A program made the position numbers and the translations under genes. DNA of 64,000 nt from Streptomyces griseoincarnatus (GTDB taxonomy: Bacteria > Actinomycetota > Actinomycetes > Streptomycetales > Streptomycetaceae): positions 62,001-126,000 of the forward strand of contig BMTH01000017.1 of the NCBI GenBank assembly GCA_014649575.1. The letters run 5' to 3'. Position 1 is the first letter of the stretch. The number at the start of each line of letters is the position of its first letter. The notes under the pieces are model-generated. The model was not told the DNA's origin and did not search any database. It saw only the letters and a program-made list of their open reading frames with translations. Below, one piece after another: positions 8,162 through 16,283 of the stretch.

Positions 8162-9747
8162 GTCTCCTCCGTCCCGCCACGGCCGGCGCGGCGCTCCTCG
8201 CCGCCGCCACCGCCCTCGCCCTGGTCCCGGCCACGGAGGCGAGCGCGCACCCGCTCGGCAACTTCACCGTGAACCGGTACGACGGCCTGGTGGCCGCGCC
8301 CGGCGAACTGCGCGTGCACCACGTCGAGGACCTCGCCGAGATCCCCGCGACCCAGGCAGCGCCGGACCTCGCCGGCCTGGGCCGCGACGCCTGGGCCCGT
8401 GAGCGGTGCGCGACGGCCGCCCGCGACAGCGAGGTCCGGGCCGACGGACGTCCGGCGCCGCTCACCGTGCGCGCCGCCCGCGTCCTGGTGCGGCCCGGCC
8501 AGGCGGGACTGGACACCCTGCGCGTGGAGTGCCGGATGACCGCGCCCCTCCCCCGGGGCCGTACGGTCACCGTCGACTTCCGCGCGGCGGGGGGTGACTC
8601 GGGCCCCGGCTGGCGGGAGGTCACCGCGCGGGGGGACCGTACGACGCTCGCCGCCTCGGACGTGCCCGAGGAATCGCTCTCCGCCCGGCTGACCCGCTAC
8701 CCGGAGGGGCGGCTCGACTCCCCGCCCGACACCCGGACCGCGTCCCTGCGGGTCCGTCCCGGCGGCCCGGCGGCGGGCGGGACGGACGAGGCGGACGCGC
8801 CCGCCTCCGCGATCCTGCCCCGGGGCGCCGACCGCTGGACGCGGGCGCTGGACGACCTCGTGGCCCGGCGTGACCTGACCGTCGGGTTCGCCGCGCTCGC
8901 CCTGCTGCTCGCGGTGGTCCTCGGCGCGATGCACGCGCTCGCGCCGGGCCACGGCAAGACCCTGATGGCCGCGACCGCGGCGGCCCGCGGCGGGCGGGCG
9001 CGGATGCGGGACGTGCTGCCGATGGCCGCCTCCGTCACGGTCACCCACACCCTCGGCGTGGTCGCCCTGGGGCTGCTGGTCACGGCCGGTTCCGCCGCCG
9101 CGCCCTCCGTGGTCGCCTGGCTGGGGATCGCGAGCGGCGTGCTGGTCATCCTGGCCGGCGCCCAGCTCGTACGCCGCGCGCTGCGCCAGCGCGGTCATCA
9201 CACGCATCCTCACCCCCACGAGCACGAACCCGGGCACGAACACCCTCACGACCACGGGCACCCCCAGGGCCATCCCCACCCGCACGACCACGACCACCCG
9301 CACCCGCACCCGCACCCGCACCCGCACCCGCACCCGCACGAGCACCCCCATACCGCCCTCACCCACACCCACGGCGGGCGTACGCACACCCATCCCGCCG
9401 CGCCCTCGGTGCGCGGCACGATCCTGCTCGGGTTCGCGGGCGGTCTCGTCCCCAGTCCGTCCGCCGTCGTGGTGCTGGTCGGCGCCGCCGCTCTGGGCCA
9501 CGCCTGGTTCGGGCTGCTGCTCGTCGTCGCGTACGGCGTCGGACTGGCGCTCACCCTCACCGCCGCCGGGTACGCGGTGGTGCGGGCGGGCGGGGGCGTG
9601 TCCCGGCTGCTGGCCCGGCGCCCGCGCTGGACGAGCGCGCCGTGGGCGGCGCTGGCGCGCCGGAGCGCGCCCCTCGGTTCGGCGTGCGTGGTCCTGGTGC
9701 TGGGCGCCGGATTGGTGTTCAGGGGGGCCGCATCCGCACTCGGCTGA
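8158..9747 (+). CDS. nickel/cobalt exporter-like membrane protein with His-rich loop
   Basis: 529 residues, starting at TTG 8158 that overlaps the previous stop (TTGA). A signal-like segment (residues 1-28) and a large outer domain (about 30-230) precede the transport core. The helix carrying GAMHALAPGHGKTLMAA is the typical NiCoT/RcnA-type signature, and HTLGVVALGLLV follows. A cytoplasmic or outer loop at about 345-420 is packed with His, including seven HP dipeptides in a row, and would bind divalent metals. The final helices include LLGFAGGLVPSPSAVVVLVG. The family moves nickel or cobalt; export is more likely than uptake given the RcnA-like loop. Direction and substrate are inferred. Confidence 0.88.
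   Translation: MSLLRPATAGAALLAAATALALVPATEASAHPLGNFTVNRYDGLVAAPGELRVHHVEDLAEIPATQAAPDLAGLGRDAWARERCATAARDSEVRADGRPAPLTVRAARVLVRPGQAGLDTLRVECRMTAPLPRGRTVTVDFRAAGGDSGPGWREVTARGDRTTLAASDVPEESLSARLTRYPEGRLDSPPDTRTASLRVRPGGPAAGGTDEADAPASAILPRGADRWTRALDDLVARRDLTVGFAALALLLAVVLGAMHALAPGHGKTLMAATAAARGGRARMRDVLPMAASVTVTHTLGVVALGLLVTAGSAAAPSVVAWLGIASGVLVILAGAQLVRRALRQRGHHTHPHPHEHEPGHEHPHDHGHPQGHPHPHDHDHPHPHPHPHPHPHPHEHPHTALTHTHGGRTHTHPAAPSVRGTILLGFAGGLVPSPSAVVVLVGAAALGHAWFGLLLVVAYGVGLALTLTAAGYAVVRAGGGVSRLLARRPRWTSAPWAALARRSAPLGSACVVLVLGAGLVFRGAASALG
9295..9336 (+). repeat. CACCCG hexanucleotide repeat, seven perfect copies
   Basis: Seven uninterrupted CACCCG units inside the transporter gene encode (His-Pro)7. 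The unit length keeps the frame, so gain or loss of copies would lengthen or shorten the metal-binding loop without breaking the protein. Confidence 0.95.
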
Positions 9748-9798
9748 GCTACTTTCATGAGGAAAGGGCGAATTCGCCCGGACGCGATAGGGGGCGCC

Positions 9799-11451
9799 GT
9801 GTCCGAAGAACCGGGCAGTGAGCGGGTGGTCGCGGGACGGTACCGGCTGCTGTCGCCGCTGGGCGAGGGCGGCATGGGCACCGTGTGGCGGGCCCGGGAC
9901 GAGCTGCTGCACCGCGAGGTCGCGGTGAAGGAGGTCCGCGCCCCGGCGGGCCTGCCGGCGTCCGACGTGGAACGGATGTACGCCCGCCTCGAGCGGGAGG
10001 CGTGGGCGGCGGCCCGCATCGCCGACCGCACCGTGGTGACGGTGTACGACGTGGCCACGGAGGACGGCCGTCCGTGGATCGTGATGGAGCTGGTGCGCGG
10101 TCTGTCGCTGGCGGAGGTGCTGGACGCGGAGGGTCCGATGACCCCGCGGCGGGCGGCACGTATCGGCGCCGAGGTGCTGGCCGCGCTACGCGCCGCTCAC
10201 GCGGCCGGGGTGCTGCACCGGGACGTGAAACCCGCCAACGTGCTGATCGCGAACGACGGCCGGGTGGTGCTCACCGACTTCGGGATCGCCACGGTCGAGG
10301 GCAGCTCGGCCCTGACGATGACCGGCGAGGTCGTCGGCTCGCCGGAGTTCCTGGCGCCGGAGCGGGCGTTGGGGCGTACCCCCGGTCCGGAGTCCGACCT
10401 GTGGTCGCTGGGCGTGCTGCTGTACGCGGCGGTCGAGGGCCACTCCCCGTTCCGGCACGACACCCCGTTGTCCACGCTGCGGGCGATCGTGGACGAGGAG
10501 CTGCCGCCGCCCCGCCGGGCGGGTCCGCTCACGCCGGTCGTCGAAGGACTGCTGCGCAAGGATCCGGCCGAACGCCTCCCCGCGGAACGGGCGTCGGAGG
10601 ACCTGCGCGTGGTCGCCGCCGGGGGCACTCCGGGCGCGGACCCGGCGCGTACGGCCTCCTCGTACGCGCCCACGGTGGCCGCGCTTCCGACGTCGCCGCC
10701 GACCGACCCGTATCAGCCGCTCGTGACCTCCCACCAGCCGTCCGGCGGAGCGCCCACGACCGCCACGGCGACGGCCCCGCCCCCACGCGGGCGGAGGAGC
10801 TCCGCACTGCTGATCGCGGGGCTGGTGCTGCTGGTGCTCGCGCTGGCCGGGTTGACGTACGCGCTGCTGGACCAGGACGACGGTGAGCCGGAGGCCGGGA
10901 ACGGCGGGGCGAGTTCCCCGGCCACGACCGGCGACAAGGGCGCCGGAGGGACGGAGACGGAGGACGGCCCGTCGCCTTCCTCCTCCGCGACGGACGACGC
11001 GACCGAGGACGAGGGCGACGACGGCGGGCACGAGGAGGAGACCCCGGCCGTCACGGTGTCGGTCGCGGTGACCGGCACGCGCACGGAGTACTCCGGCGCC
11101 TGCCCGCCCGCGCACGAGGAGGCGCCCTCGTTCACGGCGACGTTCACGGTGAACCGGCTCCCGGCCGAGGTGCGCTACCGCTGGGCGACCGAGGACGGCT
11201 CGGCGGCGGACCGGGGCTGGCGCACCCTGTCGTTCCCCGCGGACGGCGGCCGGACCGGGCGGGACACGGTGGTGGTGACGACGTACTCGGAGAGCGGGGA
11301 ACTCCACGGCCGGATCGGTGTGGAGGTGCGGGAGCCGGTGCGCGCGACGTCCGGGACCGTGCCGTTCTCGGTGGTGTGCGCGACGGAGACCCCGTCGGGC
11401 GGGGCCTCCGCCTCGGCGTCCGGTGCGGACGGGGACGGGGACGGTTACTGA
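9799..11451 (+). CDS. transmembrane Ser/Thr protein kinase (PknB/Hanks type)
   Basis: 550 residues from GTG 9799, chosen because AGGGGG stands just upstream; the in-frame ATG 9757 lacks a ribosome site. Kinase domain at about 14-275: glycine loop GEGGMGTVW (22-30), Lys44 in VAVK, catalytic HRDVKPAN (140-147), DFG (160-162) and SPEFLAPE. A Pro/Thr-rich juxtamembrane linker follows, then a helix at about 334-357 (LLIAGLVLLVLALAGLTYALL), and an outer region rich in Glu/Asp/Ser/Thr ending in a Cys-containing beta-rich domain (about 415-530). The outer domain is not a PASTA repeat. The gene follows the metal exporter by 51 bases, so it might share a transcript and signal, but this is unproven. Confidence 0.95.
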   Translation: MSEEPGSERVVAGRYRLLSPLGEGGMGTVWRARDELLHREVAVKEVRAPAGLPASDVERMYARLEREAWAAARIADRTVVTVYDVATEDGRPWIVMELVRGLSLAEVLDAEGPMTPRRAARIGAEVLAALRAAHAAGVLHRDVKPANVLIANDGRVVLTDFGIATVEGSSALTMTGEVVGSPEFLAPERALGRTPGPESDLWSLGVLLYAAVEGHSPFRHDTPLSTLRAIVDEELPPPRRAGPLTPVVEGLLRKDPAERLPAERASEDLRVVAAGGTPGADPARTASSYAPTVAALPTSPPTDPYQPLVTSHQPSGGAPTTATATAPPPRGRRSSALLIAGLVLLVLALAGLTYALLDQDDGEPEAGNGGASSPATTGDKGAGGTETEDGPSPSSSATDDATEDEGDDGGHEEETPAVTVSVAVTGTRTEYSGACPPAHEEAPSFTATFTVNRLPAEVRYRWATEDGSAADRGWRTLSFPADGGRTGRDTVVVTTYSESGELHGRIGVEVREPVRATSGTVPFSVVCATETPSGGASASASGADGDGDGY

Positions 11452-11460
11452 ACCGCGGGG

Positions 11461-12267
11461 TCAGGCCGCCGAGGTGAGCACCGGGAGGTAGCCGCCCGAC
11501 TGTCCGGCGGCCTTCGGGTGGTACGAGTTGCCGATGTTCAGCCAGTCCACGCTGTGCAGCCAGGAGTTGCCGGAGCAGATCTCGTGGCCGGTGAACGTGG
11601 TGCGGACGTCGCCGAACGTGTAGCCGTACGCGCGGGCGCGCGCGGCGATGGCGCTGTTCAGGTGGTCGGAGGCGTCGTTGATGGCCTTCCGCTTGGTCTC
11701 GGAGAGGCCGATGCAGGTGGTGCCGAGCCGGTAGAAGCGGGGGTAGCCGAGCACCACGACATGGGCGTTGGGCGCCCGGTCCCGGATCGCCGTGTAGACG
11801 CCGTCGAGCCTGCCGGGCAGCGTCGAGTCGACGAAGGCCCGGGCGGTGGCGATGCGGGAGAGGCAGGAGCTGTCGGACTGGAGCACACAGGTCGTCATGA
11901 CGTCGGCGAATCCCGCGTCGTTGCCGCCGATGCTGATGGAGACGAGGGCGGTGCTCGCGGAGAGCGGGCCGAGCTGCCCGGAGAGGACATCACCCGTCCG
12001 GGCGCCCGAGCAGGCCGTGAAGGAGAAGGACGAGGGGGAGTTCGCGGCCGCCCAGAGGTACGGGTGGGCCTTGGTGCTGCGCTTGCAGTCGCCGCTGGAG
12101 GAGATGTAGCTGCCGGCGCCGACACCCGAGGAGTAGGAGTCGCCCAGGGCCACGTACGGGCCGGGGGCCGCCTGCGCGGACGCGTGCGCCGCGGCCGCCC
12201 CGGTGAGGGTGGCGGTGACGGCGAGGACCAGAGCGGTGAGGAAGAGGGCAAGTCGGGAACGTCTCAT
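11461..12267 (-). CDS. secreted SGNH/GDSL esterase (lipase)
   Basis: 268 residues with a Sec signal peptide (RRSRLALFLTALVLAVTATL, cleavage after about residue 31). Block I is GDSYSSG with the catalytic Ser. Block III is ISIGGNDAGF. The catalytic Asp/His block is SYHPKAAG near residue 250. Six Cys in the mature part suit three disulfides, as in the known Streptomyces GDSL lipases/phospholipases. It acts outside the cell on ester or lipid substrates. The stop lies only 9 bases from the stop of the kinase gene on the other strand. Start ATG 12267; a GGGAGG site stands about 5 bases upstream. Confidence 0.94.
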   Translation of the reverse strand: MRRSRLALFLTALVLAVTATLTGAAAAHASAQAAPGPYVALGDSYSSGVGAGSYISSSGDCKRSTKAHPYLWAAANSPSSFSFTACSGARTGDVLSGQLGPLSASTALVSISIGGNDAGFADVMTTCVLQSDSSCLSRIATARAFVDSTLPGRLDGVYTAIRDRAPNAHVVVLGYPRFYRLGTTCIGLSETKRKAINDASDHLNSAIAARARAYGYTFGDVRTTFTGHEICSGNSWLHSVDWLNIGNSYHPKAAGQSGGYLPVLTSAA

Positions 12268-12418
12268 GGAACCTCCCTTTAGCAGGATCTCTGCCTCAAC
12301 CGTCGTACCAACTACGCGTGTTGAGCGGAAGTGTTCATGTCAAAAGTATTACCGTTGAGTACCGGACAAACACGCGCGCACCGGCGCACGAGGCAAATCG
12401 GGTGCACAGGGGGCGCTC

Positions 12419-13531
12419 GTGACCGATCATGGCGGCATGTCCGCGCACCCACACGACGCCCTGCCGATCCGGCTCAACGTCGACGACAACGACTCCCCGT
12501 CCGACGTCGTCGACGCGCTGTTCCTCGGCCGCTTCGCGACGGGCGAGCAGCCCTACTCGCACGCCGTCAACATCGAACGCGTCCGGTCCGGCGCGACGCT
12601 CCTGCCCGCGCAGGCGCGGGTGCTGCGGCTCGCCAAGGACGACGACCGCAGCGCCACCCTGGCCGAGGGGGACGGCTGGACGCTGCTGATCTCCCGCTGG
12701 AGCCGGGGCGCCGACGTCACGGTGACCGCGACCAGCGCCGACCTGGCGAAGCGGATCCTGGAGGAGGCCACCGACGGCGCGGCCGACGAGCCGGAACCGC
12801 AGCCGGAGCACGTCACCATGGGCTTCTGGTACGTCTCCCCTCGGCGCGGCCCGCACCGCACCACCCGGCAGATCACGGCCGGCACCTGGGAGGAGATCCG
12901 GCCCAACTACACCGCCCCCGTGGCGGACGCGATGGACCGTCTGATGAAGACCACCCCCGAGGACATCTCGGGGCGGCTGCTCCTGCTGCACGGCCCGCCG
13001 GGCACCGGCAAGACCTCCGCGCTGCGCACGCTCGCCCGGTCCTGGCGCGACTGGTGCCAGGTGGACTGCGTCCTGGACCCGGAGCGGCTCTTCTCCGACG
13101 TCGGCTATCTCATGGACATCGCGATCGGCGAGGAGGACGCGTCGGGCAGGAACCGCTGGCGGCTGCTGCTCCTGGAGGACTGCGACGAGCTGATCCGGGG
13201 CGAGGCCAAGCACACGGCGGGCCAGGCGCTGTCCCGGCTGCTGAACCTCACCGACGGCCTGCTCGGCCAGGGGCGCAACGTCCTGGTGGGCGTCACCACC
13301 AACGAGGACCTGGAGCGGCTGCATCCCGCCGTGGTGCGTCCGGGCCGCTGCCTGGCCCGCATCGAGGTGGGGCCGCTGACCCGCAGGGAGGCGGTGAACT
13401 GGCTGGGCCACGAGGAGGGCGTCGGACGCGAGGGCGCGACCCTGGCCGAGCTGTACGCCCTGCGCCGGGGCACGTCCCCGACCTCCCTGCCGGAGCCGCG
13501 CGGCGACGCGGACGCGGGCCTGTACCTGTAG
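12419..13531 (+). CDS. AAA-type ATPase with DUF5925 N-terminal domain
   Basis: 370 residues from GTG 12419, with AGGGGG five bases upstream; ATG 12437 is a possible later start. Residues 1-130 match the actinobacterial DUF5925 region (LNVDDNDSPSDVVDALFLGRF). Residues about 165-330 form an AAA module with Walker A GPPGTGKTSALR, Walker B LLLLEDCDELI, and sensor/arginine-finger-like segments (GVTTNEDLERLHPAVVRPGR). It should hydrolyse ATP to remodel a partner protein; the partner is unknown. The next gene (DUF72) starts 17 bases after its TAG, so the two are probably co-transcribed. Confidence 0.88.
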   Translation: MTDHGGMSAHPHDALPIRLNVDDNDSPSDVVDALFLGRFATGEQPYSHAVNIERVRSGATLLPAQARVLRLAKDDDRSATLAEGDGWTLLISRWSRGADVTVTATSADLAKRILEEATDGAADEPEPQPEHVTMGFWYVSPRRGPHRTTRQITAGTWEEIRPNYTAPVADAMDRLMKTTPEDISGRLLLLHGPPGTGKTSALRTLARSWRDWCQVDCVLDPERLFSDVGYLMDIAIGEEDASGRNRWRLLLLEDCDELIRGEAKHTAGQALSRLLNLTDGLLGQGRNVLVGVTTNEDLERLHPAVVRPGRCLARIEVGPLTRREAVNWLGHEEGVGREGATLAELYALRRGTSPTSLPEPRGDADAGLYL

Positions 13532-13547
13532 GAGCCGGGAGGGCCGC

Positions 13548-14306
13548 ATGCCGCTGCTGGTCGGAACCTCGGGATGGCAGTACAAGGACTGGCGCGGCGT
13601 GCTGTACCCGCCCGGTCTGCCGGTACGGCTGTGGCTGGAGGAGTACGCGGCCGCCTTCCCCACCGTCGAGGTGAACAACGCGTTCTACCGGCTCCCCTCC
13701 CGGGAGACCTTCGCGTCCTGGCGGGAGCGCACCCCGCCGGGCTTCGTCGTCGCGGTCAAGGCGAGCCGCTACCTGACGCACGTCAAACGGCTGAAGGACC
13801 CCGAGGAGCCGGTGGAGCGCCTGATGAGCCGCGCCACCGCCCTCGGCGACCGCCTGGGCCCGGTCCTCCTCCAGCTCCCGCCGACCCTCCAGGCCGACCC
13901 CGCGCTCCTGGACGCCTGCCTGCGCTGCTTCCCGGAGTCCACCCGGGTGGCCGTCGAACCCCGCCACCCGTCCTGGTGGACACCGGACGTCCGCACGATC
14001 CTGGAGTCACGCGGCGCCGCCCTCTGCTGGGCGGACGTCCTCTCCCGCCCGGTCACCCCGCTGTGGCGCACCACCGACTGGGGCTACGTCCGCTTCCACC
14101 AGGGCCGAGCCCACCCCTGGCCGAACTACGGCCGCCGGTCCCTCCACACCTGGCTGACCCGCATCACCACGACGTGGCCCCGAGAAGCAGACGTGTACGC
14201 CTACTTCAACAACGACCCCGACGCGGCAGCAGTCAACAACGCCAGAACACTGACCCGCCTGGGGGCGCGGGGAACTGCGCGCCAAGCCCCCACCCACCGG
14301 CGGTGA
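13548..14306 (+). CDS. DUF72 TIM-barrel protein
   Basis: 252 residues from ATG 13548, with GGGAGG upstream. Family marks are GTSGWQYKDWRG at the start, EVNNAFYRLPSRETFASWRE, FVVAVKASRYLTH, LGPVLLQLPP, VAVEPRHPSWW and AYFNND. DUF72 proteins are TIM barrels related to endonuclease IV-like folds; their reaction is unknown. The last 14 or so residues (GARGTARQAPTHRR) are encoded by a dispersed GC-rich repeat (14258-14303) rather than by family-like sequence, so the natural C terminus was probably near the Asn-Asp segment. It pairs with the upstream AAA ATPase gene. Confidence 0.9.
   Translation: MPLLVGTSGWQYKDWRGVLYPPGLPVRLWLEEYAAAFPTVEVNNAFYRLPSRETFASWRERTPPGFVVAVKASRYLTHVKRLKDPEEPVERLMSRATALGDRLGPVLLQLPPTLQADPALLDACLRCFPESTRVAVEPRHPSWWTPDVRTILESRGAALCWADVLSRPVTPLWRTTDWGYVRFHQGRAHPWPNYGRRSLHTWLTRITTTWPREADVYAYFNNDPDAAAVNNARTLTRLGARGTARQAPTHRR
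14258..14303 (+). repeat. dispersed Streptomyces GC-rich repeat, copy 1
   Basis: Contains the core GGGGCGCGGGGAACTG followed by an AGCCCCCACCCACC end. The same core is found at 14329-14376, and in reverse at 39664-39702. This copy overlaps the 3' end of the DUF72 gene and encodes its odd basic tail. Confidence 0.75.
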
Positions 14307-14328
14307 ACACTGAACACCCACCCCCGCC

Positions 14329-14376
14329 CTCAGGGGCGCGGGGAACTGGGCGATCAACCCGAACGAACCCGCAGTG
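14329..14376 (+). repeat. dispersed Streptomyces GC-rich repeat, copy 2
   Basis: Second copy of the AGGGGCGCGGGGAACTG core, 70 bases after copy 1 and in the same direction, with a diverged right half. It lies between the convergent DUF72 and GntR genes, where it could help end transcription. Confidence 0.7.
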
Positions 14377-14387
14377 GACGCTGGACG

Positions 14388-14753
14388 TCACTCGAAGACC
14401 GCCCGCAGGGCGTCCCGCACCGCGGCCATGGCCACCTCCTCCCCCACCCCCAGCCTCCGAGCCCGCTCAGCGAAAGCCGCCGCCGCGGCGGCAACCTCCC
14501 TCTCCGCCGCCGACCCAGCGGCAGCGATCACCGTTCCGTTCCGGCCCCGCGTCTCGATCACCCCGTCCGCCTCCAGCGCCCGGTACGCCTTGGCGACCGT
14601 GTTCGCCGCGAGGCCGAGGGTCTCGGCCAGCCCCCGCACGGTGGGCAGCCGGTACCCCACCGGCAGCTCCCCCGACCGCGCCTGCTCGGCGATCTGCGCC
14701 CGCACCTGCTCGTAAGGCGGTGTTCCGTCCTGGATGTGGATCCGTACAGTCAC
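14388..14753 (-). CDS. GntR/YtrA-family small regulator
   Basis: 121 residues from GTG 14753. Residues 5-75 form a GntR winged helix (PPYEQVRAQIAEQARSGEL, YRLPTVRGLAETLGLAANTV, ALEADGVIETRGRNGT). The short Ala/Glu-rich helix after it, with no large ligand domain, is the YtrA subfamily pattern. Such regulators commonly control ABC transporter operons, but no transporter is adjacent. It is divergent from the GNAT gene at 14850, with 96 bases between them, so that gene is a possible target. Ribosome site is weak (GAGAA). Confidence 0.88.
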   Translation of the reverse strand: MTVRIHIQDGTPPYEQVRAQIAEQARSGELPVGYRLPTVRGLAETLGLAANTVAKAYRALEADGVIETRGRNGTVIAAAGSAAEREVAAAAAAFAERARRLGVGEEVAMAAVRDALRAVFE

Positions 14754-14849
14754 GCCGCGATTCTCGCGCACCCCCGCCCCGGAGGCCGCATACCCCGGCC
14801 ACGAAAAATGGGAGGCACCCCGCCGCACCACCTCGTAGCGTGCCCTCAC

Positions 14850-15782
14850 ATGACAGTGACCGTCCGCGACGTCCGCCCCGACTCCCGGGCCGACCTGGAG
14901 GGCTTCGCCCGCGTACGGCGGGCCGCCCTGCCGTTCATCCTGGTCACCCCCGAGTCCCTGGCCCACGACCTCACCCAGATGCACCCCGACGCCCACTACC
15001 GCCCGCTCGTGGCGGTGGACGACGACGGCGAGGTGATCGGCACGGCCCAGGTGCACCTGGTGCACGACAGCACCGTGCCCGGCCAGGGCAACGTCAACGT
15101 CTACGTGCACCCCCGGCGCACGCGCCGGGGAGGCGGCACGCTGCTGGTGCGCGCCGCCGAGGAGCATCTGACCGCGCACGGGGCGACCCGGCTGCTGGCC
15201 TGGGTGCTGGACGAGCCCGGCAACCGCGCCTTCGCCGAGCTGCACGGCTACCGGGCGAGCCGCTCCGCGCACTTCCTCCGCCTGGACCTGGCGCACCGCG
15301 AACTGCCCCCGCTCCAGGACCCGCCGCCTGGGGTGGAGCTGCGTCCGGGTTCCGCGTACGCCGACGACCCGCGTCCGCTGTTCGAGCTGGACGCGGAGAC
15401 CACGGCGGACGAACCGAGCGACGTGGACACGGAGTTCACCGACTACGAGGCGTGGCTCAGGGAGACCTGGCGGCATCCGCTGTTCGACGCGGAGCTGACC
15501 ACGGTGGCCGTGGTGGACGGCCGGCCCGCCGCGTTCACGGCGGCCCGCACCGACGGTGGCACCCGGTACGCGACGGGCATGACCGGCACGGCCCGCGCCC
15601 ACCGCGGGCGGGGTCTGGCGAAGCTCGCGAAGAACGACTCGCTGCACCGGGCCCGCGCGGCCGGGTACACGGAGGCCTTCACGGGCAACGACACGGGGAA
15701 CGAGCCGATGATCGCGATCAACAAGTGGTTCGGCTACGAGCTGTGCGGGACGGAGGTGCGGTATGTCCGCGGACTCGGCTGA
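14850..15782 (+). CDS. two-domain GNAT N-acetyltransferase
   Basis: 310 residues from ATG 14850. Two GNAT folds are joined. The first (about 1-155) has the acetyl-CoA loop VYVHPRRTRRGGGTLLV. The second (about 165-310) has GTARAHRGRGLAKLAKNDSL, followed by NEPMIAINKWFGYE, a motif common in this double-GNAT group. It transfers an acetyl group from acetyl-CoA to an unknown amine or alcohol. The 3' end overlaps the next gene by 20 bases, implying coupled translation with the DUF402 protein. Confidence 0.9.
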   Translation: MTVTVRDVRPDSRADLEGFARVRRAALPFILVTPESLAHDLTQMHPDAHYRPLVAVDDDGEVIGTAQVHLVHDSTVPGQGNVNVYVHPRRTRRGGGTLLVRAAEEHLTAHGATRLLAWVLDEPGNRAFAELHGYRASRSAHFLRLDLAHRELPPLQDPPPGVELRPGSAYADDPRPLFELDAETTADEPSDVDTEFTDYEAWLRETWRHPLFDAELTTVAVVDGRPAAFTAARTDGGTRYATGMTGTARAHRGRGLAKLAKNDSLHRARAAGYTEAFTGNDTGNEPMIAINKWFGYELCGTEVRYVRGLG

Positions 15783-16263
15783 CGGACCGGCGACGGTCGA
15801 GGTGGTCCTGGTCAAGGCGGGCCGCACGAAGATCAGTTACCCGGCGGAGCTGCTCGCCGACGACGGCACCAGGGTGAGCGTGCGCGCCCCGTGGGCGGGC
15901 GAGGGCGTGCGCGACTTCGGCTTCGTGCGGTTCGAGCCCGGGGACGTCTTCACGGAGCACTACTGGCGTGACCGCTGGTACTCCGTGAAGGAGGTGCGCG
16001 CCTCCGGGGGCGCGCTCAAGGGCCACTACTGCGACATCACCCGCCCGGCCGAGCTGTCCGGGGGCCGCCTGGTGGTGGAGGACCTCGACCTGGACCTGTG
16101 GGTCTCCGCCGACGGCACGGACGTACGGCGGCTGGACGAGGACGAGTTCGCGGAGAGCGGCCTGGCCGCCCGGGACCCGGGCGCGGCGGCGGCCGCCGTG
16201 GCCGCCCTCGACGAACTGGACGCCCTGGCCCGAGGGGCGGGTCTGGGCGCCCTGCTCGCCTGA
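15763..16263 (+). CDS. DUF402 domain protein
   Basis: 166 residues from ATG 15763, inside the end of the GNAT gene. DUF402 features are FVRFEPGDVFTEHYWRDRWYSVKEVR and KGHYCDITRPAEL, with VVEDLDLDLWVSADG near residue 110. Some DUF402 proteins are nucleoside phosphatases or associate with RNA-binding modules; here the function is unknown. The Ala-rich C-terminal 40 residues are likely a helical extension. It is co-expressed with the GNAT gene and convergent with the methyltransferase gene. Confidence 0.88.
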   Translation: MSADSADGPATVEVVLVKAGRTKISYPAELLADDGTRVSVRAPWAGEGVRDFGFVRFEPGDVFTEHYWRDRWYSVKEVRASGGALKGHYCDITRPAELSGGRLVVEDLDLDLWVSADGTDVRRLDEDEFAESGLAARDPGAAAAAVAALDELDALARGAGLGALLA

Positions 16264-16283
16264 GACCCCCTTCGGGCCCGGGG

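Noticed and set aside
9295..9336. A short-unit repeat that could suggest a CRISPR array
   Set aside because: The 6-base units have no spacers and encode His-Pro within the exporter gene.
7057..9747. A long forward frame running through the TPR gene and the transporter gene
   Set aside because: The first part is an Arg/Pro/Gly-rich shadow of the TPR gene. The transporter part has its own start at TTG 8158 overlapping the TPR stop.
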